From the NCBI GenBank assembly GCA_036676195.1, contig JAKFDK010000020.1:1-60002 (forward strand): a DNA stretch of 60,002 bases. Direction: 5' to 3'. The DNA is from JAKFDK01 sp036676195 (GTDB taxonomy: Bacteria > Bacillota > Sulfobacillia > Symbiobacteriales > ZC4RG38). Made by a program: the position numbers and the translations under genes. Positions 24,624-34,054 of the stretch are shown piece by piece. A model generated the notes under the pieces. That model did not search any database and was not told the origin of the DNA. It saw nothing but the letters and a program-made list of their open reading frames with translations. Numbering within the stretch: position 1 is the first letter of the stretch; the number at the start of each line of letters is the position of its first letter.

Positions 24624-24944
24624 CTGCCTGTTCGAGGCGGGAATGATACCCTGCCAGGGTAGTTTGGAGGCGTGATGGCTGCAAAAGCAGGTCCCTGGCC
24701 GTGGTTTCAAGGTTAAATCAGCCATTTTTGCCCAGCGCTCCGCATCCGCGGGAGGGCAATAATGGACGATTGGCCCTCGGGGCCCGGTGAAGAGCCCAGG
24801 GGTCAAGACTCGGCCAGGGTGAATGGGAACTGCCCGAAGATCCTCGGCGGTGCAGGGTGGTCCACATGTCGCCACTACGGTACTGCAGGCGCTGCTGGAG
24901 AGCCCCCGCCGCCGCACTCCTTCCCCACCGCCCGGCGGCGGCCC
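24624..24944. other. upstream region of helD, no gene seen
   Basis: Open frames here run into helD but have no coding character. I see no RNA fold or repeat beyond the promoter that starts at 24945. Confidence 0.4.
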
Positions 24945-24973
24945 TTGACACGGGCCGGGCGAACTTCTAAGAT
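24945..24973 (+). promoter_or_regulatory. sigma-A promoter of helD
   Basis: Perfect -35 TTGACA (24945-24950), a 17-base spacer and the -10 TAAGAT (24968-24973). The -10 overlaps the first in-frame ATG (24972), so if used it pushes the true start downstream. Confidence 0.6.
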
Positions 24974-27197
24974 GAACATCTCAGAAGAATGGCTGGATTC
25001 CCGGCCCATGGGACTGGAGGTGCCTGGTTTGGGAGTGGAGACCCACCCGGCCCATACGGAAGAACAGCAGCGCCTCACCACCACACTGGCCGAAGTCCGC
25101 GGGCAACTGGCGGAACTGCGGCGGACGACCCCGCCTGACCTGCAGGAGCTGCTGGAAGAGGAGTCTCCCGACGCGGTGCGGGTGGCCGAGCAGACCCTGG
25201 CGGGCATGCGGCTGAGCCGGGCCTGGCAGATGCGTCTGGCCCAGAGCGAGCCCCATTTCGGGCGAATCGATTTTGCCGAACGCGGCTCCGACCGCCCCGT
25301 TCCCCTCTATATCGGAAAGGTCGGCGTAGAGAACACCGCCAACCGGGAGCCGCTGGTCATAGACTGGCGGGCGCCGGTTGCCAGCCTGTTCTACAACCCC
25401 ATCGCCGGCGAGGAGGGTGCCGCCGAGTATGAGGCCCCGGAGGGGATCATCAGCGGCACCCTCCACCTCAAGCGCAACCTGGCCATCAAGGGCGGTCTCC
25501 TGCAGCGCATCGTCGACAGCCAGGTTCAGAGCGGCGATGAGGACCAGATCGTCGATGAATTCCTGCAATACCGCCTCTGGGAAAGCCGTGACGCCCGCCT
25601 GCGTGACATCGTCAGCACCATCCAGGCGGAGCAGAACGAAATCATCCGCGCCGGTCTGGACCAGCCGCTGATTATACAGGGCGTGGCCGGATCCGGCAAG
25701 ACCACGGTGGCTCTGCACCGCCTGGCCTTTCTGCTCTACCGCTACCGGGAACAGGTGGCCCCGGCCCGGGTCTGGATCTTTGCTCCCAACCGCGTGTTCC
25801 TGGACTACATCTCCGCCGTACTGCCGGAACTGGGCGTGGGCGGCGTCAGGCAAACGACTTTTTCCGACTGGGCGCTGGAGGAACTGGAGTGGGAGGTCAG
25901 CCTGACGGACACGGCCCGGCGGCTGGCGCAGATGTTTGACCCCGGCAACCGGCTGGCCGATGAGGATGCCGCCCCCGGAAGGCGAAAAGGGTCACTGGCG
26001 ATGCGGGATCTGCTGGAGCAGGCCCTGGCCGCGTACGAAGCGAACTTTGTCCCCGACGAGGATGTGCAGCTCTGGCCCGGGGCCCGCATCCGGGTGCGGG
26101 AGATCCGCCAGTGGTTTCATGAGCAGTACGCCGGGCAGCCACTATACGGACGCAAGGCCCGCATCATCGCCCGGGTCAAAGTCTGGATGGGTCAGCGGCT
26201 GGACCCGTACCGGGACCGGGCCCAGTTTAAAGAGCGTCAGAAGCAGGCCCAGGCAGCGGTGCGCCGCTGGGCGGCCCACTGGCCTGACCATACCCCCCTT
26301 CAGGTATACCGGAACATTCTGGCCGGTCCGCTGGGGCAGGCGGCACTGCCGGCAGCCCTGGTGGCCGAAACGCTGGCCCTGCTGAAAAAGGGGCAGGTCT
26401 CACCAGACGACCTGGCGCCGCTGCTCTGGCTGAAGGGCCGGCTCCTTGGCTTCAAGGACCACCCGGAGCTGGACCATGTAGTGATCGATGAGGCACAGGA
26501 TTTCAGCCCGCTGCAGGTGGCTCTGCTCCGGGAATTGGCCCGCACCGACTCCTTTACCATTCTGGGCGACCTCAGCCAGGGCATTCACACCGGCCAGGGG
26601 ATTGCCTCCTGGGCAGAACTGCAGGAGGTGTTTCCCGGCGAATGCCGCTACTTCACCCTGGCGCAGAGCTACCGCTCCACCTATGAAATCGTCACCTTTG
26701 CCAACGCCGTCATCAGCCGGGTGGGCGCCCCGACTGTGCTGGCCCGGCCGGTGTTCCGTTCCGGGGCGCCGGTGCGGGTAGGTCTGCAGGTTCCGGGCGC
26801 GGTGGCGGCTGCTGTGCGTGCGCTGCGTGAACAGGGGCACGCCTCGGTGGCGGTGGTGGGCCGCACCGAAGACGAGTGTTGCGCGCTGCAGGCCGAACTG
26901 CAGGCCGCCGACCTGGCCGCCACCCTGATTACGGCCAGGCAAGCCCATTACCGCGGCGGCCTGTCCGTGATTCCCTCGTACCTGACCAAGGGGCTGGAGT
27001 TTGACGCCGTGGTGGTGGCCGGTGCCGGTCCCCACAACTACACGCTGACCGCGGCCGATGCCAAGCTGCTTTATGTTTGTCTGACCCGGGCCCTGCATGA
27101 GCTGGTAGTGCTGTACCCTGACGTCCCCTCGCCCCTGTTGCAGGAGATCGACCCCACCCTCTACGTGCCGCCGGCAGCCGCTACCCCGAACGGGTAG
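24972..27197 (+). CDS. helD: RNA polymerase recycling ATPase HelD (UvrD-like helicase)
   Basis: About 741 residues in the HelD layout. An N-terminal coiled-coil arm (about 25-60, EEQQRLTTTLAEVRGQL) is followed by a superfamily 1 motor split by an insert. Walker A GVAGSGKTT lies at about 235-243, DEAQDFSP near 505 and the late motif LTKGLEFD near 675. HelD pries stalled RNA polymerase off DNA in Gram-positives. The start is uncertain: ATG 24972 lies inside the likely -10, ATG 25008 and GTG 25035 are alternatives, and none has a strong ribosome site. The frame upstream to 24762 is not protein-like. Confidence 0.92.
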   Translation: MNISEEWLDSRPMGLEVPGLGVETHPAHTEEQQRLTTTLAEVRGQLAELRRTTPPDLQELLEEESPDAVRVAEQTLAGMRLSRAWQMRLAQSEPHFGRIDFAERGSDRPVPLYIGKVGVENTANREPLVIDWRAPVASLFYNPIAGEEGAAEYEAPEGIISGTLHLKRNLAIKGGLLQRIVDSQVQSGDEDQIVDEFLQYRLWESRDARLRDIVSTIQAEQNEIIRAGLDQPLIIQGVAGSGKTTVALHRLAFLLYRYREQVAPARVWIFAPNRVFLDYISAVLPELGVGGVRQTTFSDWALEELEWEVSLTDTARRLAQMFDPGNRLADEDAAPGRRKGSLAMRDLLEQALAAYEANFVPDEDVQLWPGARIRVREIRQWFHEQYAGQPLYGRKARIIARVKVWMGQRLDPYRDRAQFKERQKQAQAAVRRWAAHWPDHTPLQVYRNILAGPLGQAALPAALVAETLALLKKGQVSPDDLAPLLWLKGRLLGFKDHPELDHVVIDEAQDFSPLQVALLRELARTDSFTILGDLSQGIHTGQGIASWAELQEVFPGECRYFTLAQSYRSTYEIVTFANAVISRVGAPTVLARPVFRSGAPVRVGLQVPGAVAAAVRALREQGHASVAVVGRTEDECCALQAELQAADLAATLITARQAHYRGGLSVIPSYLTKGLEFDAVVVAGAGPHNYTLTAADAKLLYVCLTRALHELVVLYPDVPSPLLQEIDPTLYVPPAAATPNG

Positions 27198-27203
27198 CGG
27201 CTG
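27175..27203 (+). terminator. hairpin over helD stop codon
   Basis: A 12-bp perfect stem (27175-27186 with 27192-27203) that includes the stop codon of helD. No U-tract follows. Confidence 0.5.
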
Positions 27204-27571
27204 CGTGATTCAAGCCGGCCAGCGCCCCCGCCGGCGCCGGGCCGGGCATCTGCCAGTAAGGAGCGAACGCCCGGACCCTATTCGCTGTTCAGCCACCGGT
27301 GCAATCCCCAAAAGCTGATCCAAACGGGAACGTAGGCCAGAGCGGAAACGCCGCGCCAACCTCTAACCCCTGGACAAAGTACATTCCAAATAGTGGTGCA
27401 GCGCCAAGGGTCCATGAGCCTGAAGGCCATCCCTTTTCGTCTGGGGATCCGCGTGCCCGGATAGGTCCGTCCTGCCTTTACATCCGACCGTTAACATGGT
27501 AAACAACTACTATATGCGAATTATCAAGGGCGTTCTGGATTTCGAGATTTCCCGTGGGAGGCGGACCGGGT
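27204..27571. other. intergenic stretch, no gene seen
   Basis: Short open frames without coding character. The last 100 bases are AT-richer (CTACTATATGCGAATTATC, about 27508-27530) and probably hold the promoter of the efflux gene. I see no clear -35/-10 pair. Confidence 0.35.
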
Positions 27572-29116
27572 TTGCCACACAGCAAGCGGATGCGGGTGGT
27601 CGCGGCCCTGATGTTGGCCATGTTTCTGACCGCTGTAGATACAACGATTGTTGACACAGCCATGCCCCGGATTGTGGGTGCTCTGGGCGGCTTCTCCCTG
27701 CTCACCTGGCTGGTCACGGCCTATCTGCTCACCTCCACCGCCACCGTCCCGGTCTATGGCAAGCTGGCCGACCTGTTCGGGCGCAAGCGGACCTTCACCG
27801 TTGGGGCGGTGATCTTCCTGGTCGGCTCAGCCCTGTGCGGACAGGCCGGCAGCATGGTGGAACTGATTGTTTTTCGCGGCCTGCAGGGGCTGGGGGCTGG
27901 GGCCATCCTGCCGGTGGTGCAGACCATCATCGGCGATATTTTTTCCCCGACAGAACGGGCGAAAATGCAGGGCTACTTCTCCTCGGTCTGGGGCGTGTCC
28001 GCCCTCATCGGTCCCCTGGCGGGGGGCTTTATTGTCGATTATTTCTCCTGGCGCTGGCTGTTCTACATTAACCTGCCCCTGGGCGCACTGGCGATCTATA
28101 TGTTGCTGATGAACCTGGACGAACAGGTGCAGCCGCGCCGGCTGCCCATTGACTATGCCGGTTCGGTGCTGCTGACCGCCGGGATTTCCGCCCTGCTGCT
28201 GGCGCTGCTGGAGGGCGGGGTGCACTTCCCGTGGGGCTCCCCCTTCATTCTTGGCCTGCTGGTGGCGGCGGCAGTGCTGCTGGGGCTGTTTGTCTGGCAG
28301 GAACTGCGCCACCCGGATCCCATGCTGCCGCTCCATCTGTTCCGCATCCGTACCATCGGTATTGCCAACCTGGCTTCCTTCATGATCGGCGGCGTGTTTT
28401 ACGGCATCACCATCTATCTGCCGCTGTGGGCGCAGGGGGTGCAGGGCTACTCAGCCACCCGTTCGGGGGCGTCCCTGCTGTGGTTGTCCATCGGGTGGCC
28501 GCTGGCGGCCACGTATGGCGGCCGGTACATCCTGAAGGTCGGTCAGCGGCCGGCAGCATTGCTCGGCCTGCTGCTGAACAGCGTGGCGTCGCTGGGGCTG
28601 CTCCTGCTGGCCCGGCGTCCGGAAGGGATTCCGGAAGTCGGTCTGGCCGCCGTTACCTTCGTAATTGGCACCGGCATGGGCTTTTCCACACTGTCGTTCA
28701 TCCTGGGTGTGCAGGCTGCAGTGGGCTGGGAACACCGCGGCGTGGCCACGGCCTCGCTGCAGTTCATCCGCACCCTGGGCGGCCTGGTCTGGGTGGCTAT
28801 GATGGGCACTGTCATGAATCTGACACTGGCCGCCCGGCTGCGGCTGGTACCAGCGGCCGGTGTCGCCAGTGCCGCTGACGCGGCCGCCTTCGCCAACAAC
28901 CTGCTTGACCCCAAACGCTGGGACCAGATGCCACCAGGGCTGCTCACCGCCGCCCGCACCGCTCTGGCCGATGCCCTGCGCGGTGTGCACTGGGTGATCC
29001 TGGCGGCGGCCGTGGCCACCTTGCTGATTACCCTCTTTTTGCCCAACCACTACTTCAACCGGGAAACGGCGGGCGGTAAGGACGGGTCAGCTTCGCCGCC
29101 CGCCGTGGGTCACTGA
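27572..29116 (+). CDS. MFS drug:H+ antiporter, DHA2 (EmrB/QacA) family
   Basis: A 514-residue transporter with fourteen membrane helices. Antiporter motifs are visible: AVDTTIVDTAMPRI in helix 1, motif A GKLADLFGRKR (about 62-72), FRGLQGLGAGAILPVVQ and GPLAGGF in helices 4-5. I place the start at TTG 27572, 7 bases after GGGAGGCGG; GTG 27554 would overlap that site. These proteins export lipophilic or cationic compounds. No regulator is adjacent. It converges on and overlaps the patatin gene by 7 bases. Confidence 0.93.
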   Translation: MPHSKRMRVVAALMLAMFLTAVDTTIVDTAMPRIVGALGGFSLLTWLVTAYLLTSTATVPVYGKLADLFGRKRTFTVGAVIFLVGSALCGQAGSMVELIVFRGLQGLGAGAILPVVQTIIGDIFSPTERAKMQGYFSSVWGVSALIGPLAGGFIVDYFSWRWLFYINLPLGALAIYMLLMNLDEQVQPRRLPIDYAGSVLLTAGISALLLALLEGGVHFPWGSPFILGLLVAAAVLLGLFVWQELRHPDPMLPLHLFRIRTIGIANLASFMIGGVFYGITIYLPLWAQGVQGYSATRSGASLLWLSIGWPLAATYGGRYILKVGQRPAALLGLLLNSVASLGLLLLARRPEGIPEVGLAAVTFVIGTGMGFSTLSFILGVQAAVGWEHRGVATASLQFIRTLGGLVWVAMMGTVMNLTLAARLRLVPAAGVASAADAAAFANNLLDPKRWDQMPPGLLTAARTALADALRGVHWVILAAAVATLLITLFLPNHYFNRETAGGKDGSASPPAVGH

Positions 29117-30090
29117 TCAGGCCGGCGACCGGTACGCCGGTTGTGGGCCACATAGCGGCCGAAGTTCCAGGTGGTCAGAAACCGGGCCGCGGCGGTGCGG
29201 CCGGACTCGTACAGGGCTTGCGCCCGCGCACGGGGCAGATTGAAGCTGACGGTACCGATGCCAAGGGTTGGAATGGCGATGGTGCGGGCGAAGTCGGCTT
29301 CCTGGATGTACCGGGCATCATGGGCTTCCATCATGGTGGCAAACAGGGCGGTCAGCAGGCTGACAGGTCCCCGGACCTGGCGCGGCCGGCCCGCCCGCGG
29401 TTCCACCAGTTTGAAACCGAAGGTGGGCCAGGCCGGCAACCCTTCAGAGTCGAATAACCACACCGGGAAATTGCTTAACAGCCCGCCGTCCACAACCAGG
29501 CTGGTGCCGCCGCAGGTGCGGTCAGGCACTGGCACCGGCCGGTAGAAAAACGGCAGGGCGGCACTCATGCGTACCGCCCGGGCCACCTCCAGGTCCTCGG
29601 GCCGGCCGCCATACAGGGCGTAGTCCTGGGGCAGGGCCAGCATCCGCCCCCGGGTAAGGTCAGAGGCGACCACCCGCAGTTTGAAGCGGTAGCGGGGATC
29701 ATGCCCGAATTCGGCCAGCACCAGGTCGCCGAAGGTGCGCACGCCCCGGGCGGCCAGCAGGGAACGCAGCCAGTCTTCCAGGGCCCGGCCCTCGTACAGG
29801 CCGTTGCCGCCCAGCAGGCTAACCAGCGGTCCGGCCACGCGGTGCAGCAGTGTGGGGTCGAGGAAGCGGCGGTAATCCAGGTTCAGAATCAGTTGCTGCA
29901 GTTCCGCCCCGGTGTAACCGGCGGCGAGCAGGGCCGCGATGATGGCCCCCGCCGATGTGCCGGCGAGGTTGACCCAGCGGTAGCCCCGGCGCTCGGCTTC
30001 AGCCACTGCGCCCACCAGCCCGATACCCTTGACGCCCCCGCCTTCGAAGACCGCATCGGCACGCAGATACGGAATGGACTGGCTGCCCAT
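29110..30090 (-). CDS. patatin-like phospholipase
   Basis: A 326-residue esterase. The oxyanion motif FEGGGVKGIG (about 15-24), nucleophile motif GTSAG (about 44-48, serine 46) and catalytic aspartate in VDGGLLSNFP (about 190-199) are all present, so it should be active on acyl lipids. There is no signal peptide, so it is cytoplasmic. The ATG at 30090 has GGGGGAA about 10 bases upstream. It follows the remnant of a CPBP protease gene. Confidence 0.92.
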   Translation of the reverse strand: MGSQSIPYLRADAVFEGGGVKGIGLVGAVAEAERRGYRWVNLAGTSAGAIIAALLAAGYTGAELQQLILNLDYRRFLDPTLLHRVAGPLVSLLGGNGLYEGRALEDWLRSLLAARGVRTFGDLVLAEFGHDPRYRFKLRVVASDLTRGRMLALPQDYALYGGRPEDLEVARAVRMSAALPFFYRPVPVPDRTCGGTSLVVDGGLLSNFPVWLFDSEGLPAWPTFGFKLVEPRAGRPRQVRGPVSLLTALFATMMEAHDARYIQEADFARTIAIPTLGIGTVSFNLPRARAQALYESGRTAAARFLTTWNFGRYVAHNRRTGRRPDQ

Positions 30091-30172
30091 CTGCGCACAG
30101 TTCCCCCCGGCCGGCCGGTTTTACCCCATATGGGTATGCCGGCGGGCCGGGGCACTTGCGCTTAACTTGGCG

Positions 30173-30355
30173 CGGCGGCCAGGCGGCGGGCACCGGACCC
30201 AGCAGCAGGGCCGGGATCAGCCAGATGGGCGCGCCCCCAGGATGCCATCCCCTTTGCCACAGCCGCCGCAGGCCGGGCCTGCCTTCCCGGTGGGCGGTCA
30301 GCCAGAAGGCTGTGGCCGAGGGCCCGAAGACGGCCAGCAGGCAAAAGGCCCACAC
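30173..30355 (-). pseudogene. N-terminal remnant of a CPBP/CAAX-like membrane protease
   Basis: About 60 residues (AFCLLAVFGPSATAFWLTA, then EGRPGLRRLWQRG and IWLIPALLLGPV) match the first two helices and linker of CPBP-family proteins. The frame then runs into meaningless sequence, and the glutamate and histidine motifs of the protease domain are missing. This is a truncated, non-functional piece between a histidine kinase gene and the patatin gene. Confidence 0.5.
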
Positions 30356-30486
30356 CTCCCGCTGCTACGGGGTCAGCGCCCGGTGCGGTTTGGCTCGGTC
30401 CGGCGTCAGGTTGGACACCGGTGTTGCACCAGCCTTTCCTCGTTCACCATGGCCCGGGAATGGGATGGGAGCTAGCAAGCCAGCGA

Positions 30487-32673
30487 TCAGGAGGACTGTT
30501 TGGCGGCCGTGACCAGGCGGTGCACCTGACTGATCAGATGGGCATAGTCCAGTGGCCTGGGGAGAAAGACCAGATCCTTGAACCCACCCGACTGACCCAT
30601 GGCACCGATTACCAGCAGCCGCCCCCGGGGGAACGCCTGCCGCAGGTGTTTGGACTTCTCGGCAGCCAGCATCGAGTCTTCCACCACCACCACCGTAGGC
30701 TGATACCGCCGCGCCAGGTCCAGGAGGCTGACCAAGTCCGGGCTGGAGACGGCCGAAAAGCCCGAGGTCCGCAGCGCCTGTTCCGCCGCCAGGCGCACTG
30801 CGGATTCGCTGAGGGCGAGCAGCACGTGCACCGGTGAAACCCGGGCGGGCGCCAACGGGCGGGCGGGGAGCCAGACACAGAACACAGCCCCGCCGTCCGG
30901 GCCGTTGGCCGCACTGATCCGACCGCCGTGGTTCAACACAATGGCCTGGGAAACGGCCAGCCCCAGCCCATTACCCAGCCCTTTGTTCGTGACAAAGGGT
31001 TGAAACAACCGGTTCAGCAGCCCTGCGGGTATGCCCGGGCCGGTGTCCCTGACTTCCAAAACCACCCCGTCCTGGGCGCAACGCAGGCTGACGGTGACGC
31101 TGCCATGGGTGCCCACGGCCTCCACGGCGTTGCGGACCAGGTTCTGCAACAACTGGGTCAACTGGCCCACGTCGGCCTCGATGGTCGGTACCGGCTCCAG
31201 CACGGTGACGATCTCCACTTTCGTTCCTGCCGTCTCCCCCTCCATTAAGGGCAGCAGTTCCTGCAGAAACAGCACCAGGTCCAGTGGTTCCGGTGCTGGC
31301 GTGGCCGGTCGGCCCAGAAGCAGGAAGTCACTCAACAGCCGGTTCATCCGCTCCAATTCCCGGATGGCCAGCTCCGTGTAGCTGGTCACCCGCACCGGGT
31401 CCTTGCTGCGTTCCAGCAGTTGCAGAACCCCCTTGGTGGCCGCCAGGGGGGTGCGCAGTTCATGGGCCAGGGCGCTCACCAGCATGGCGGTGGTTGCCGT
31501 TCTTTCTGCCTGGCGAGCGGCCTGTTGCCAGCGCCGGAAGTCGGTCCGGTCGTTAGCCAGCACGAGCCAGCCTGCGGGCAGGGACTCGTCCGGCAGCGGA
31601 CACACCTGCCACTCGACCCAGCGGGCATCATCGCCCTCACCCAGACAATCCATTGCTGCGCCCACCCGCTGCATCACGTTGGCCTCGAGGGCGGACTTCC
31701 AGGGGGTAGAAAGCTCCGTTGCAAAGCGGCCAACCAGGTCCAAAGCCCGGCACCCCAGCAATCGTTCGGCCGCCGGATTGGCATACAGGATCCGTCTGTG
31801 ACGGTCCACCAGCAGGACCAGGCTGTCGACATTACCGAGCACGCGAATGATCTGGTCCTGGAAAAGCCGGAAGAGGCGCTCAATCTCCAGGACAATGGCG
31901 CTCTCCTGAGCGATCAGAGGCAGCAGGGCCGTAGCCTGCACGGGGTCGGCCGGGGATACCACACCCAGGACGCAACGCACCGGACCGTCACGGACCTCTT
32001 GGATCACCGCGTGCCCGCTGCCGGTGTGACGATATGAGGCCACCAAGGCGGCATTCCCTTTGACCAGCAGCCGGGGATGGCCCCCACAGTCATAATCCAG
32101 CCAGCTTCCCTGGGCATTCAGGAGGATGACCACCGCACTGAGCAGGAGGTCGAGGGCGCGGTCCGATGCCACCCCTTCCCCGCGCACCAGGGAAAGGATG
32201 AACTTGTTCAGTTGGCGGAGAGTGCTGAGTTCGATGGCGTACTGACCACCGGTCAGCCCTTCATCCAACGCCACGAGAAAGCTGGCGAGCAAGTTACGGG
32301 CAACTTCAGCCCGTTCCCACAGCGGCAACCGTGCCTGATCCTGCCCACAGGGACACTCTCTGGCTGCCACCAGAATGCCGTCCTGCAGCGGGGCCACCAC
32401 CGCCTGGGAACCGTCAACGGCAGTGAAGCAGCCGCCCTGCCTGGCGGTTGCTGCCTGGACCGCGTCGTCCGGGGTCAGATGGGCGTACATCCGATGGCAC
32501 GCCGGACAGGCGGCCGGCATCCCCGGTGTCCACTCACCGCCCGGGGGGAGCAGGCTCAGGTTCAGACCCATGCCTGCGGCTGTGCTCTCCTGAAACGATG
32601 CCCACCGCTGGGTGTCCAGCAGCCTTTTCGGCCTGGTGCTACTGTCCAGTCCCTGCACCCCCTTGGTCAGCAC
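30487..32673 (-). CDS. PocR/GAF/PAS sensor histidine kinase with C-terminal receiver-like domain
   Basis: A 728-residue cytoplasmic kinase. Residues about 25-115 resemble a PocR sensory domain, with cysteine pairs (CPACH, ARECPCG) that could bind metal or a cluster. A GAF-like region (about 150-270) and a PAS domain (about 275-385, ILYANPAAERLLG) follow. HisKA has the phospho-accepting HELRTP (about 407). HATPase_c has the N box NLVRNAVEAVG, the G1 box DTGPGIP and G2 GLGNGLGLA. The last 115 residues look like a receiver domain (VVVVEDSML). No response regulator is next to it. The start codon is uncertain (GTG, weak ribosome site). Confidence 0.85.
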   Translation of the reverse strand: MLTKGVQGLDSSTRPKRLLDTQRWASFQESTAAGMGLNLSLLPPGGEWTPGMPAACPACHRMYAHLTPDDAVQAATARQGGCFTAVDGSQAVVAPLQDGILVAARECPCGQDQARLPLWERAEVARNLLASFLVALDEGLTGGQYAIELSTLRQLNKFILSLVRGEGVASDRALDLLLSAVVILLNAQGSWLDYDCGGHPRLLVKGNAALVASYRHTGSGHAVIQEVRDGPVRCVLGVVSPADPVQATALLPLIAQESAIVLEIERLFRLFQDQIIRVLGNVDSLVLLVDRHRRILYANPAAERLLGCRALDLVGRFATELSTPWKSALEANVMQRVGAAMDCLGEGDDARWVEWQVCPLPDESLPAGWLVLANDRTDFRRWQQAARQAERTATTAMLVSALAHELRTPLAATKGVLQLLERSKDPVRVTSYTELAIRELERMNRLLSDFLLLGRPATPAPEPLDLVLFLQELLPLMEGETAGTKVEIVTVLEPVPTIEADVGQLTQLLQNLVRNAVEAVGTHGSVTVSLRCAQDGVVLEVRDTGPGIPAGLLNRLFQPFVTNKGLGNGLGLAVSQAIVLNHGGRISAANGPDGGAVFCVWLPARPLAPARVSPVHVLLALSESAVRLAAEQALRTSGFSAVSSPDLVSLLDLARRYQPTVVVVEDSMLAAEKSKHLRQAFPRGRLLVIGAMGQSGGFKDLVFLPRPLDYAHLISQVHRLVTAAKQSS

Positions 32674-32875
32674 ACAGCCGGCCGTTCCGGCCGCTGGGGG
32701 CCTTCGCCCAGCCAGATCCGTTCGGACCGATACGGAGTTCCCTTGAGGTTGAGGTGTGGTGGCAGGAGCGCATTTTCACAATCCTGAGGTAATGTTTGAC
32801 CTCCGGCCCGTGATAGATCATCTTGGTCTCGGGGTTGGCATTATTATTATGCCGGTTGCGACTCGTGCCAATGCC

Positions 32876-33172
32876 CTAATCCTCCCCAGCGGCTTTGTTG
32901 TGGAATGGGTGAACCATTTGTTGTGCAAGCTGTTTGCCCACCAGGCGGCCCAGGGTGGAGACAATGGTCGTGATAAAATCCTGTGCCACCAGTGCGGCCT
33001 TGCCCGATTCCAGTGACTGTAACCGGTCAAGGGAAATCCCTTGCTCAGAAAACGTGATCAGGGCGGCTTCCTGATGCTTGTGCTTCGTTTCCCAGACCGC
33101 ATGCTCCACCACCAACATCATGATATGGGTCCCAATGGCTGGTGAAACCGAACAGAAGATTTGATCAGCCAT
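32876..33172 (-). CDS. conserved-looking small hypothetical protein
   Basis: 98 residues, all helical in character (IMMLVVEHAVWETKHKHQEA, then LVAQDFITTIVSTLGRLVG), with balanced charges and no membrane segment. I do not recognise the family. ATG 33172 is chosen. A TTG at 33205 in the same frame lies 7 bases after a run of thirteen G (plus-strand C, 33212-33224), which might serve as an unusual ribosome site or a slippage switch. Confidence 0.6.
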   Translation of the reverse strand: MADQIFCSVSPAIGTHIMMLVVEHAVWETKHKHQEAALITFSEQGISLDRLQSLESGKAALVAQDFITTIVSTLGRLVGKQLAQQMVHPFHNKAAGED

Positions 33173-33211
33173 GCTCCGGTAGTTGTGCGAATCCACGTGA
33201 TCCAAACACGT

Positions 33212-33224
33212 CCCCCCCCCCCCC
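33212..33224. repeat. homopolymer tract of 13 C (plus strand)
   Basis: The longest mononucleotide run I noticed in the window. It lies 7-19 bases upstream of a possible TTG start of the minus-strand gene. Such runs change length by slippage, and are also prone to sequencing error. Confidence 0.9.
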
Positions 33225-33275
33225 AGGTAGGTCCTTCAAAAAGCAATTTTCATAATGTAATCTTTATATTTTTAT

Positions 33276-33899
33276 GTGTGCACCAAAAAACCTTTGCCGT
33301 TTTCGATAGAAGAATATGATAAGAAGGTGGAGTATCCCCTGGACTCAAAGGACACGCCACCTGCCGGTCACGGTCTCTTGCCTGGCGGCCGGTATGCCGT
33401 GCCCGCCCGGTACAGAGGCGAGTATAGTATACATAAGTCAGCAGACGCTCGCCGGGCTAGTGGTAGAACTGGCTACGGCGTAGCATTGGGGGCGTTCACA
33501 ACGCTAATTTGGCCACCGGTTCCGGTTGCACTGACCGGCCGGCCCTGGCATCCATCCGTTCTTCACCCCGCCCCGTTTGTGCGCCGCCCGGTGCGCTTGG
33601 TCATCCCGGCTCCGCCGGCCAGTCGCCTGCGGGTGGGCCGGGCCGGCGCGCCCATCGGTGGTGCACTGGCCGAGTTCAGTGCGGGCGCAGCCCCTCTTCT
33701 CCCGGCCGCATTGTATTTCTCCGGCGGCAAACCGATTGGCGGACCCATCGGGACTTCCTTCCGCGGCGTGCGCGCCAGCGCATTCCCGTTTTACAGCGGA
33801 ATTCTGGGCCCCGGTGCCCCAGTGGGTGAATTCCGGATCGGCATTGCCGGCCAACCGATCACGACACTGGGAACTGGCAGTGCCGGGATGCCGATTTGA
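33276..33899 (+). CDS. hypothetical protein with G-x-P-[IV]-G repeats
   Basis: Up to 207 residues; only the part after about residue 70 is convincing. It is rich in G, A, P and small hydrophobics, with repeated motifs GAPIGG, KPIGGPIG, GAPVGEF and GQPITT, resembling low-complexity surface or spore-coat proteins. I do not recognise a family. No good ribosome site is seen at GTG 33276; TTG 33483 is an alternative. A strong terminator follows, which supports a transcribed gene. Confidence 0.5.
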   Translation: MCTKKPLPFSIEEYDKKVEYPLDSKDTPPAGHGLLPGGRYAVPARYRGEYSIHKSADARRASGRTGYGVALGAFTTLIWPPVPVALTGRPWHPSVLHPAPFVRRPVRLVIPAPPASRLRVGRAGAPIGGALAEFSAGAAPLLPAALYFSGGKPIGGPIGTSFRGVRASAFPFYSGILGPGAPVGEFRIGIAGQPITTLGTGSAGMPI

Positions 33900-33925
33900 T
33901 GGCGAAGCGGAGGAGCAATACGGGT

Positions 33926-33957
33926 AAAGGGCGGGGCGGCGGGTGCCCCCGCTTTTT
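33926..33957 (+). terminator. Rho-independent terminator
   Basis: An 11-bp stem (AAAGGGCGGGG with CCCCGCTTTTT), then CTTTTTC. It ends the gene at 33276-33899. Confidence 0.85.
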
Positions 33958-34054
33958 CTTTTTCAAGTCATGTGAGCAAAATTGACAATCGTTGTGTATA
34001 CTTGACACTAGCATGCACTTCAACCTTACCAGCGATAAAAGGGGGAACCTGCGC

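Noticed and set aside
24762..24971. N-terminal extension of HelD
   Set aside because: The extra 70 residues have no HelD-like features, and the promoter at 24945-24973 lies inside them.
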